Assembly (NCBI GenBank): GCA_903829015.1 | Contig: CAIKOJ010000207.1 | Span: 1 to 47,858 of the forward strand | DNA from: an uncultured Bacteroidota bacterium | GTDB taxonomy: Bacteria; Bacteroidota; Bacteroidia; Chitinophagales; Chitinophagaceae | Direction: 5' to 3' | DNA: 47,858 nucleotides | Shown: positions 25,368 to 32,459 of the stretch, piece after piece | Position numbering within the stretch: position 1 is the stretch's first letter | Layout: each line of letters opens with the position of its first letter | Position numbers and translations under genes: made by a program | The notes under the pieces: model-generated | Told to the model about the DNA's origin: nothing | Database searches by the model: none | What the model saw: the letters and a program-made list of their open reading frames with translations, nothing else

Positions 25368-27292
25368 TTATCCTTTGCAGAAAGCAAGATAATCCTCATC
25401 CCAAAGATCGCCTCTATCATTTCTGCCGTAGCCGGTAGTCAACCTGTAGTGGGTGGCCACTTTGGCAAGGTAGGCACAATTTGGTTTGCCGGTAAAATCA
25501 AAGGGCATTGAACCACTGGCCTCATGCGTTAAAGCGTTCGGTGTAATGGTGAAACTGATTGGGATACCCGGTGTAGTGGGTCCTTCTATTCTTCCGGTAA
25601 TTGATGCAATATATGGATGATAGCAAGAATATTCAAGTGTCACCAGATTGTTGACCTTTCCGCATCCGGTATCAGTTACTTCAACTTCAAGTACATCGAT
25701 CATATTTACACCTACGTGAGCACCGTTGCTTGCGTTCCAATGCGGATGCCTCAAGTAAGTAAATGAACCGTTCCAGATGTTGATCTTCTGGAGGATGTTT
25801 TGTGCAACCGGATTCGGATTCGGAACAATTGCGGATTGATCTCTCCATTCTGCAATGATACGGAACACTTTATCAGGACCAGGGAATCTGTCTGATGGCG
25901 ACAGTGTGTCTCCTGCTTTATGTGGCGGAGCCGGTAAATTCAGGTCGAAAGAAAGGTTAACGAGTTTGGTGCTGTCGAGATACAGCAACGAAGTGTACTG
26001 TCCATCCATAGTAGGCAGGAACATGCCGGCACCAATGTCTACTCTGTTATCCCAAATACGTGGAGCTTTGATCCAGCCATCTGCATCAGGCATTACATTA
26101 TTTGGCGCACCCGGATTATTTAACCAGAATTCTTCAGTTCTGACCGGTGGCAGCCATGGGTGCAACGGAGTTATATTCTTTATGAGAGAACCAATCAATG
26201 TTGGCGCTATCCAGGCAGTAGGCACAACGAAAGGTGGTGATCCATCCAATTTGTCGATCAGGAAACGGTATTCGACAGCATTTGCTGAGTTACCCGGAGG
26301 CAAATTCCATTTAATCTCATATAGCCGGTAAAGGCATTATCCTGGCCTTCGTTAGTTCTGCCTGTAGCGTTGCTGATACCCGGAACAATGCTGTCGTCGA
26401 TGTTGTAATAGCCTACTTTATTAAAGAAAGCAGGTACCACATCTCCGTCGCCTGGTCTGTCGGGACGCTTGAATTTCAGGCAGAGATTATCTACGCAAAA
26501 GCAGTTTCCTCTGTTTTCACGGCCGGGAGTATGTCCTACATTGCGGTTCTCAGCCATGATGAGTGTATTTTTCAGTGCATCATAGAATTTGAAGTAGATA
26601 TCAGGTCCGGCAGGCCATTCCACGTTTAGCCAATTGAATATTGTTTTTGAGAAGTCTGCTTCCTGATAGAAGATCATGAATTTACCGTCTGTATTGGTGA
26701 TACCGGATCCAAGCGCATCATCCTGCAGCAAGTCGACATCGAAAGCTGCAACCTTAATATTATCCAGAGGTTGGCGAGTTTCACAGTTTACTATGCGCCC
26801 ACAAATGATATATGCCCGATACAGGCTGAGAATGCGGCAGAAATAAGCTGAAGATAAAATATACTCCCATGCAAACGACATGGTGTTTTCATCCCTGCCT
26901 TGCCTCCATGTGGGTTGCAAAGTGGTGATGTGAAACCATAGCTCCTGCTCTACTCTTACCGGATGTGGCCATTTGAACGGAACTGATCCACATTCGAAAT
27001 CAATATCGAGAGCCCCACCCTTATAATCCTTGTCAGATAGTGTAAATTCAAAGTTGCCGTTTACGTCGGGCGTAGCCTCAGCTATCACCGTTTTTATTTT
27101 CGCTTTTACTTCCTTGCCATCTAGTTGATGGAAGGTTTCTTTCGCGGCGGCAGTTGCCAGTACAGTTTCGTTTTTGGTGTCTCGGGCATTATAGACGAGC
27201 ACTTTTACATTGTTGAGTGGCAAGAGGCAGTCGTTGCAGATGTAGCCTCTCAGGTTGCCTTTAAATACGTACTTCATAATTATTGTTTTCAT
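25368..27292 (-). pseudogene. Transthyretin-fold repeat protein, frameshifted
   Basis: Two overlapping frames encode one protein of about 640 residues. The first frame (27292 to about 26317) has two carboxypeptidase-regulatory-like repeats: LRGYICNDCLLPLNNVKV with NGNFEFTL, and ICGRIVNCETRQPLDNIKV with DGKFMIFY. It continues to DNAFTGY and then runs into unrelated sequence. The second frame picks up as YEIKWNLPPGNSANAVEYR and continues to the stop at 25368 as a beta-rich C-terminal half. Removing one TA from TATATGAG near 26320 joins them cleanly. No signal peptide is present at 27292 or at the inner ATG 27277. The start at 27292 lies four bases after the stop of the conserved leader ORF. It is possibly a two-component-regulated partner of the protease gene upstream. 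Function is unknown. Confidence 0.82.
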
Positions 27293-27296
27293 GTGC

Positions 27297-27386
27297 CTAC
27301 TCTGCTACCTTTTCGGCGACCGGTTGCTTACTCGTTTTTCTGGGATTTTCAGCTTGCTCCCAGCATTCTTCCGGATTGGAATGCAT
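27297..27386 (-). CDS. Conserved 29-residue leader ORF, copy A
   Basis: ATG at 27386 and TAG at 27297-27299. The peptide begins MHSNPEECWEQAENP, continues RKTSKQ and ends PVAEKVAE. It is hydrophilic, with one Cys and no signal or membrane segment. Copy B at 28820-28909 has the same length with no indels and differs at five bases: one synonymous, two conservative (E/D, R/K) and two not (S/F, W/R). It sits 18 bases after a strong promoter, and its stop is followed after GCAC by the ATG of the frameshifted repeat-protein gene, so coupling is likely. It could be a leader peptide, a small effector, or only part of a structured leader RNA. Confidence 0.5.
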   Translation of the reverse strand: MHSNPEECWEQAENPRKTSKQPVAEKVAE

Positions 27387-27403
27387 ATTGTTTTAAAACG
27401 ATA

Positions 27404-27434
27404 CAAAATTACCCCGGCAGTTATCAGAGGGCAA
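27404..27434 (-). promoter_or_regulatory. Promoter of the leader ORF and repeat-protein gene (copy A)
   Basis: On the minus strand TTG (27432-27434), a 20-bp spacer, then TAATTTTG (27404-27411), an exact -7 match. The dyad operator overlaps and extends upstream from the -33 element. The start of transcription should be near 27397. Confidence 0.72.
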
Positions 27435-27454
27435 TAACCATTTCTGGTAATGCC
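27430..27454. promoter_or_regulatory. Dyad operator, copy A
   Basis: The core ATAACCATTTCTGG is at 27434-27447. The extended dyad GGCAATAACCA / TGGTAATGCC has its centre 22 bp plus half a site upstream of the -7 element. This is the position for an activator that contacts RNA polymerase from just upstream of -33. The likely protein is the NarL-type regulator at 29067 (inference). Confidence 0.6.
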
Positions 27455-27626
27455 GGCAGGAGAAAGGGTAAAGGTTGGTTAATGTAGGCACCGCAACCTT
27501 CACCTTGCAGAAGATGAGAGCATTAAAATGCGTTATAAACGCTACTATTAGAGAAATGCTTTGTTGATGGCTTTGAATAGATATGTATACTACTTTACTT
27601 TTTGTAACAGTAATGCACCCTATTTG

Positions 27627-27657
27627 CCGGCGAGTTCCTGAAAAAGCAACTCGCCGG
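27627..27657 (-). other. Stable hairpin after the protease gene
   Basis: Arms CCGGCGAGTT (27627-27636) and complement (27648-27657) with an 11-base loop, 49 bp past the stop of the protease gene. No T tract follows on the minus strand, so it is a weak terminator, a transcript-stabilising stem, or an attenuator between the two genes. Confidence 0.6.
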
Positions 27658-27705
27658 AGAATTCGGGACTAAGTTTTTTGCTGATACCGAGACCCACTTA
27701 TACTA

Positions 27706-28794
27706 CTATGCAAATTCTGTTCTGGCTTTTGCTACCAGATCGCGAAGGTCCATGCCGCCGCTGGCTCCATTGTTAGAGCTGTTCTGCCACGATTGTACAG
27801 CAATTGCTCTTGGTCCAACATCTCCGGCCCAGAAACCGAACACTGGCCCACCTGATTGTCCGGGGAATACATCGGCTTTATGCAACATAGACTGGCCCGC
27901 ATCGTCAGTGCCATCTACTTTAAAGCTACCCTGCCATGTGGGGCGCTGTCCTCCGTTTAAGTCTCCGGGGTAACCCATGTGAGACCATGCAGCCAGTGAA
28001 TCCCAGGCGTCATCATATCCTCTTGCACCCATCCAGCCGGTAGTTTCTCCCATGCGGCTGTCTAGTACTACAACAACATAGTCGAAATTGCCTTCATTTC
28101 CGGATATGAAACCATCGCCATCTTCTTTTACATACCAGTAAATATGTTCACCGTAAGCAACACCAAATGGTGCAGTGCCATCAAAATACGATGGGGTAAA
28201 ACGCACCCAGTCTGCCGCAAACCCGGCAGGAGCTGTCCAGTCAATAACATGGCTTACTGTAAGCAAGTGACGTGGGCCTATCATTACCCCTGATCCGGTT
28301 CCCCTGTTAGTTTCTACCAGACCCACAGTAGACCACGGATAGGTTGTGTCTCTAAATGTGCGGCGGTTGTCAGCGCCAAAAATTGTTGTGGGCACGCGGC
28401 GGTCATCTAATGCAGCCTGTATAGTTTTGATGCCTTTCTGGATATCCAATGGGCTTAGGTTAAATCCGAGGTGGTCAGGGATAAATGAAGTTAGCTGTGT
28501 TGCCAATTTCTGTTCGTCTATCTCTCTGGCTCCGATTTTTACCGGCGTACCCTTCAGCAAGCCGGGTAGTGCGCGTCCACCCGCCTTCACGCCGTTAATT
28601 TCCACCTGCACCTCCCAGCTTATTTTTTGCTCGTCCCTCTTTACAGGTACCAACCTGGTTTTAACTTCGGGTTCTTTTTCTGCCTGCACGTGAAAACGTT
28701 GGTTAATACTGATAGGTGTTTCTTTGTTGGCACCTCTTGTTTTAAAGTGCTTTTCCGCTTCTTTCAGTGTGAGCGGTTTTTCAATGTTTGGCAT
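27706..28794 (-). CDS. Trypsin-like serine protease without signal peptide
   Basis: A 362-residue protein. An N-terminal region (about 1-135) of mixed helices and strands has no recognised domain. The chymotrypsin-fold domain then follows, with RGTGSGVMIGPRHLLTVSHVID (His182), GNFDYVVVVLD (Asp238) and FPGQSGGPVFG (Ser314), so the triad is complete. The loops look like V8/glutamyl-endopeptidase relatives. It starts MPNIEKPLTLKEAEKHF with no export signal, so it is cytoplasmic or exported by a route that does not need one. The N-terminal region could be a propeptide. It lies behind the copy B leader and promoter, 25 bases after the leader ORF stop, and upstream of the repeat-protein gene. Regulation by the neighbouring two-component system is inferred from the shared operators. 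Confidence 0.85.
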   Translation of the reverse strand: MPNIEKPLTLKEAEKHFKTRGANKETPISINQRFHVQAEKEPEVKTRLVPVKRDEQKISWEVQVEINGVKAGGRALPGLLKGTPVKIGAREIDEQKLATQLTSFIPDHLGFNLSPLDIQKGIKTIQAALDDRRVPTTIFGADNRRTFRDTTYPWSTVGLVETNRGTGSGVMIGPRHLLTVSHVIDWTAPAGFAADWVRFTPSYFDGTAPFGVAYGEHIYWYVKEDGDGFISGNEGNFDYVVVVLDSRMGETTGWMGARGYDDAWDSLAAWSHMGYPGDLNGGQRPTWQGSFKVDGTDDAGQSMLHKADVFPGQSGGPVFGFWAGDVGPRAIAVQSWQNSSNNGASGGMDLRDLVAKARTEFA

Positions 28795-28819
28795 AATTTT
28801 AAATTTTCAACTTTACTGC

Positions 28820-28909
28820 CTACTCTGCTACCTTTTCGGCGACCGGTTGCTTACTCGTTTTTTTTGGATTTTCAGCTTGCTCCCTGCATTCATCCGGATT
28901 GAAATGCAT
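28820..28909 (-). CDS. Conserved 29-residue leader ORF, copy B
   Basis: ATG at 28909 and TAG at 28820-28822. The peptide begins MHFNPDECREQAENP, then KKTSKQ, and ends PVAEKVAE, codon-aligned with copy A. A run of eight A in the KK codons keeps the frame. The ORF begins 17 bases after the -7 element and ends 25 bases before the protease ATG. Length, frame and the Cys are conserved between copies. Whether it is translated cannot be decided from sequence alone. Confidence 0.5.
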   Translation of the reverse strand: MHFNPDECREQAENPKKTSKQPVAEKVAE

Positions 28910-28926
28910 ACTGTTTTAAAACGATA

Positions 28927-28957
28927 CAAAAGTACCCTGGCGTGTAAAATCGGGCAA
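28927..28957 (-). promoter_or_regulatory. Promoter of the leader ORF and protease gene (copy B)
   Basis: TTG (28955-28957), a 20-bp spacer and TACTTTTG (28927-28934) on the minus strand. The -7 element matches exactly and the spacing is the same as in copy A. Confidence 0.72.
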
Positions 28958-28977
28958 TAACCATTTATGGTAATGCC
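28953..28977. promoter_or_regulatory. Dyad operator, copy B
   Basis: The core ATAACCATTTATGG is at 28957-28970, within the extended dyad GGCAATAACCA / TGGTAATGCC. It begins 22 bp upstream of the -7 element, exactly as in copy A. The core differs from copy A at one position. Confidence 0.6.
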
Positions 28978-29066
28978 GGTAGGGAAATGGTTAAATATGG
29001 CTGATTGAGGTGCAGCAAGGAACACCACACTGAAGATGTGGGCAGCAAAATTGGATGGTAAAGCCG

Positions 29067-29693
29067 CTATTTAGGAAAGACTTTGTTTATGGCTTCTACC
29101 TTGTTTTGAACGTGCAATTTGGCGTATATGTTTTGAATATGCTTTTTGACAGTCTCATATTCCACATGAATTTCTGAGGCTATCTCTTTGTAGATATAAC
29201 CTTTAGAAAGCAGTCTGAGCACTTCCCGTTCGCGGTCGGTAAGTACGTCTTCCGAGTTTGGTTTATTATTTACCTGCAAAGCAGACACCACTCTCCTGGC
29301 CACCTCAGCGCTCATTGGTGAACCGCCATTATACAGTTCTGTTATTGCCTCGAGCATTTTTGAGGCAGATGTTTTTTTGAGTATGTAGCCCGAAGCGCCT
29401 GCCCGCAGCGCATTGAAGATATTGTCGTCGTCTTCGTAAACAGTTTGCATCATGAACTGGGTGCGAGGCATAAGTGGTTTGAGCTTCTTCACGCATTCAA
29501 TTCCGTTCATTTCTGGCATATTGATGTCCACCATTACTACATCGGGGCGGAGGGATGGTAATTCTTTGATCGCAACTATGCCGTTGCTCCAGGCATGGGT
29601 GCACGAGAATCCATTGGTGCTGTTGATAAGGGTTTTAATAGCTTCCCTTATTTCGTCTTTATCTTCGATGATAGCAACTTCTATAGCTGGCAT
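29067..29693 (-). CDS. NarL/FixJ-family response regulator
   Basis: A 208-residue regulator. The receiver domain spans about 1-125: acidic pocket IIEDKDE, phospho-acceptor Asp56 in VMVDINMPEMNG, and Lys in ILKKTSASKM. A LuxR-type helix-turn-helix follows at about 145-205 (LTDREREVLRLLSKGYIYKEIASEIHVEYETVKKHIQNIY). It should bind DNA as a dimer when phosphorylated by the kinase encoded 38 bp upstream. The dyads at 27430, 28953 and 29734 are its likely sites (inference): one lies in front of its own gene, the other two in front of the protease and repeat-protein units. Confidence 0.93.
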   Translation of the reverse strand: MPAIEVAIIEDKDEIREAIKTLINSTNGFSCTHAWSNGIVAIKELPSLRPDVVMVDINMPEMNGIECVKKLKPLMPRTQFMMQTVYEDDDNIFNALRAGASGYILKKTSASKMLEAITELYNGGSPMSAEVARRVVSALQVNNKPNSEDVLTDREREVLRLLSKGYIYKEIASEIHVEYETVKKHIQNIYAKLHVQNKVEAINKVFPK

Positions 29694-29704
29694 AAACTAA
29701 AATG

Positions 29705-29747
29705 TAAAAGTACTGGAACATTGAATAATATTCATAACCATTTATGG
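29705..29747 (-). promoter_or_regulatory. Candidate autoregulatory operator and promoter of the response-regulator gene
   Basis: The 14-base core ATAACCATTTATGG (29734-29747, plus strand) is identical to copy B. It lies 21 bp upstream of TACTTTTA (29705-29712, minus strand), one mismatch from TAnnTTTG. Copies A and B have 22 bp at this place. The site overlaps the last codons of the kinase gene (His-Lys-Trp-Leu-stop), so part of the match could be coding chance. The outer half GCC/GGC of the dyad is not conserved here. Confidence 0.42.
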
Positions 29748-31846
29748 GTAGTACCAGTCACAGGCAATGGGAATTTGAAGGTGATGGTAACCCCATTCGT
29801 TGTGGCAAAGTCGATGCTGCCTTTCAGGTCAGCAACCCTTTTTTTCATATTATCCAATCCATTTCCGAACTCTGATAACGCATGTTCGTCAATTCCGATT
29901 CCGTTATCAGCTACTACAATGTTAATGTACTGGTCAATGATCGTAATTGTAACAGTTACCAGATCTGCTTTTGAATGTTTGAGCGCATTATGTAATGCTT
30001 CTTTTACCAATAGAAACACGCTCCTTCTCATTTCGCCGTCTATAGGTAAGTCGGGAACATGCTCCGGGGTAATGACTTTGCAATCGATATCTGTAGAGTT
30101 GAAGAACTCCATAGCAAAGCGGCGGATATAGATGATCAGGTTGTCCAGTTTATCATATTTGTCGTTCAAAGACCATACGATTTCGCCCAATCTATCGAGC
30201 AATTCTTTGCTTGACCGGGAAATGTTGATGAGGTGCGACTCGCTGTTTTGCTCTTTTACGTTCTGCTTTACAATTTCGCTCAGCAGGGATATCTTGGATA
30301 GTTCTGAGCCCATATCGTCGTGCATTTCTGAGCTTATTCTTGTTCGTTCGCTGGTGATTGCCATCTGCATTTCCAGCTTCTCGCGGAGTTTGGATCTGGT
30401 ATAAAAAAGTATACCCACGATCACTAAGAGTATGATGATTACTGTAAAGACCAGATAAGCAAAATGTTGGCGCTTGAGAGTAAGTTCCATAACAGTTTTT
30501 TGGATTGCATTCTCCTTTTCCTGTTCTGCCTTCTGAGCGGCCTGCTTTTCTTCAAATGCAGCATTCATATCGTGTCGGGTAATTTCTTTGGCTTTATCGA
30601 GGCTGAAGACGCTGTCTCTAACCGCTATGTAGTTTTTGTAAACATCCAGTGCTTTTGCAGGTTGGTTCATCTGGCCATACAGGTTGCTGAGCGCAAAAAG
30701 GGCATCTTTTTCGATTTCCAGGGCTCCTGATTTTTTGCAGAAAGCAATTGCGCCGTTGAGGAAGTGGATGGCTTTATCAAATTTGCCGGTCTTTGCATAC
30801 AGCTCGCCCAGCAAGGTATAAGTTACCGGTAGTTCGCTACTCTCAGGGTTTCGCTCTATTAGCAACAAAGAACTATTGGCATAAAAAAAAGCACTGTCGG
30901 TATGTCCTCTATCAAAAAAGTACCGACCGAGTTGGTCGAAAATGATCTGCTTTTTAATATCGAAGTTGCTTTCCTTTTCTTCCAATTTACAAATTTCAAG
31001 CGCCTTTTTGAAATTACTGATTCCAAGATCATAACTCCCCATCGCTTGATAGGTTTTGCCTATCGAGGTTAGCACATTTACTCTGGCTTCATTCTTTTTT
31101 GTTAGTTCAAATAGTAACAGCGCGTTTTGATAGTTTCGAAGAGCTTTTTCAAAATCACGAATGGTTAGATAAATATCGCCTATAGCCAGTCTCAATACTG
31201 CTTTTGATTGAGTATCCAAACTAGTCGGTTTTTTTTCTGATTTAATGAATTCATCTAGAATATGGAGTGCGCTATCGTAGCAAGTCATGGCTATACTGTA
31301 ATCGCCAATGTTTGCATAAGCACTTCCCATGTTTGAATACACTCCTGTTTTTCTTTGGGGAGGCGTTTTTAGGCTTAAAACCTCCTGATAACAGTCTATT
31401 TTTTTGGCAAATAAATTGAGCTCTCCATATGCCTGTGCCATTAATACGAGGCCTAGTGCTATTGCCGGCGTATCTCTGGAGTCTCTTGCTGCGTCTATGC
31501 CCAATTGAAAATACTTATTTGCTTCAGGCCTGTGCATGCAATCTGCGTAACAGTTGGCAATATCAAAACTTGAAATAACTACACCTTTTTTCCAACCAAT
31601 TTTATTGGCTAATTCTAGTGCTAATCTGCCAATTTGTATTTTGTAAGTGCTGTCAACACATTTTAGTGATTTGCTATAATTGACTAGTTTAGATATTTTG
31701 TCAGAATCAGATGGCTCTTTTTGAATTGCTAGAATTATTGAATCTATATGGTTGTTTTGCAATTGGGCGGAGCAATGTATTCCGACAAAAAGGGTAACAA
31801 CAAAGATTAAAATGGCCAACCTGTTATTATATGTTTTGAAAGCCAT
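29732..31846 (-). CDS. TPR-containing sensor histidine kinase
   Basis: A 704-residue kinase. The start is placed at the ATG at 31846 because it gives a clean signal peptide ending GIHCSAQ; the frame is open 24 codons further upstream. The periplasmic part (about 30-445) consists of tetratricopeptide repeats such as YSNMGSAYANIGDYSIAMTCYDSAL and TSIGKTYQAMGSYDLGISNFKKAL. One membrane helix follows (FAYLVFTVIIILLVIVGILFY), then a HisKA_3 domain with the H-box TRISSEMHDDMGSELSKIS, and a HATPase domain (VKEALHNALKHSKADLV, VADNGIGID, FGNGLDNMKKRV). It should phosphorylate the NarL-type regulator downstream, whose ATG is 38 bp away. The ligand of the TPR domain is unknown. It is divergent from a small lipoprotein gene. 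Confidence 0.92.
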   Translation of the reverse strand: MAFKTYNNRLAILIFVVTLFVGIHCSAQLQNNHIDSIILAIQKEPSDSDKISKLVNYSKSLKCVDSTYKIQIGRLALELANKIGWKKGVVISSFDIANCYADCMHRPEANKYFQLGIDAARDSRDTPAIALGLVLMAQAYGELNLFAKKIDCYQEVLSLKTPPQRKTGVYSNMGSAYANIGDYSIAMTCYDSALHILDEFIKSEKKPTSLDTQSKAVLRLAIGDIYLTIRDFEKALRNYQNALLLFELTKKNEARVNVLTSIGKTYQAMGSYDLGISNFKKALEICKLEEKESNFDIKKQIIFDQLGRYFFDRGHTDSAFFYANSSLLLIERNPESSELPVTYTLLGELYAKTGKFDKAIHFLNGAIAFCKKSGALEIEKDALFALSNLYGQMNQPAKALDVYKNYIAVRDSVFSLDKAKEITRHDMNAAFEEKQAAQKAEQEKENAIQKTVMELTLKRQHFAYLVFTVIIILLVIVGILFYTRSKLREKLEMQMAITSERTRISSEMHDDMGSELSKISLLSEIVKQNVKEQNSESHLINISRSSKELLDRLGEIVWSLNDKYDKLDNLIIYIRRFAMEFFNSTDIDCKVITPEHVPDLPIDGEMRRSVFLLVKEALHNALKHSKADLVTVTITIIDQYINIVVADNGIGIDEHALSEFGNGLDNMKKRVADLKGSIDFATTNGVTITFKFPLPVTGTTHKWL

Positions 31847-31967
31847 GTGAAATTTGTTGAAAAAAACATCGATAAAAATAATAAAAAAATACACTTTAAT
31901 AACTAATTTGCAAAACATTAAACATAAAAAACATTAAAAATCACCAAACGTTTAAAACTTTTATTGT

Positions 31968-32432
31968 ATGAAAATGAATCTAAAATTGCGATTAATCGCT
32001 CTGCCTATTTTATTTGTAATGTTAATCAGTAGTTGTAATACAGTGAAATCTGTTTCTGGTTTCGCGGAAATGGGACAAAAGGTTCCCGGCGCCGCACCTG
32101 GTGCTGCATTGTGTGATGGGCTTGGATTTTGCTCAGTAAACGATAATCAGGCTGTGGACGGGAATGCAATTCCTGTAATATTTAAAATAAATACAGGGGA
32201 TATGAACAAAATAACCATATCGTATAGCATGAGCGCATTGAGGGAAAAGCAGCTTAACAACGCACGGTATGCGAGCACCAGCGGAACCTATTCATTTCCT
32301 GCAGCATTTCAATTGCCTCCTTTTGTAACCAGTGCGCTTGGCCTGCCGGCAAGTTCAAATATTCCGGCCGGTGCAGGTACAATAACTGTTAATGATGATG
32401 CAGTTGTTATCAATATGCCGTTGGCGCATTAA
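31968..32432 (+). CDS. Small lipoprotein, divergent from the histidine kinase
   Basis: A 154-residue protein with a type II signal peptide ending MLISSC. The mature part has a flexible Gly/Ala/Pro-rich segment with two Cys (GAALCDGLGFCSVND) and a beta-rich end (ITISYSMSAL, GTITVNDDAVVINM). No family is recognised. The head-to-head position, 121 bp from the kinase gene, suggests it may be controlled by or sensed by that system, but no copy of the dyad is present in the gap. It ends at a terminator that overlaps the end of the next gene. Confidence 0.68.
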   Translation: MKMNLKLRLIALPILFVMLISSCNTVKSVSGFAEMGQKVPGAAPGAALCDGLGFCSVNDNQAVDGNAIPVIFKINTGDMNKITISYSMSALREKQLNNARYASTSGTYSFPAAFQLPPFVTSALGLPASSNIPAGAGTITVNDDAVVINMPLAH

Positions 32433-32459
32433 AAGAAATTGACCGTTAAAAGATTGCCG

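Larger units (their letters stand above)
27294..27469. repeat. Promoter-leader direct repeat, copy A (pairs with 28817-28992)
   Basis: It aligns without gaps to 28817-28992 at a constant offset of 1523 bp. From the small ORF stop to the dyad the copies are nearly identical, but the 20-bp promoter spacer differs at 8 positions. It includes the leader ORF, the -7 and -33 elements and the dyad operator of the downstream gene. Confidence 0.92.
28817..28992. repeat. Promoter-leader direct repeat, copy B (pairs with 27294-27469)
   Basis: Gapless partner of 27294-27469. The genes behind the two copies (protease and transthyretin-fold protein) are unrelated, so the repeat covers only the regulatory and leader part. 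Confidence 0.92.

Noticed and set aside
27255..28960. Plus-strand ORFs across the two leader repeats with a similar internal peptide
   Set aside because: They are the complement of the duplicated leader; they have no promoter in that direction, overlap coding ends, and their similarity follows from the DNA repeat.
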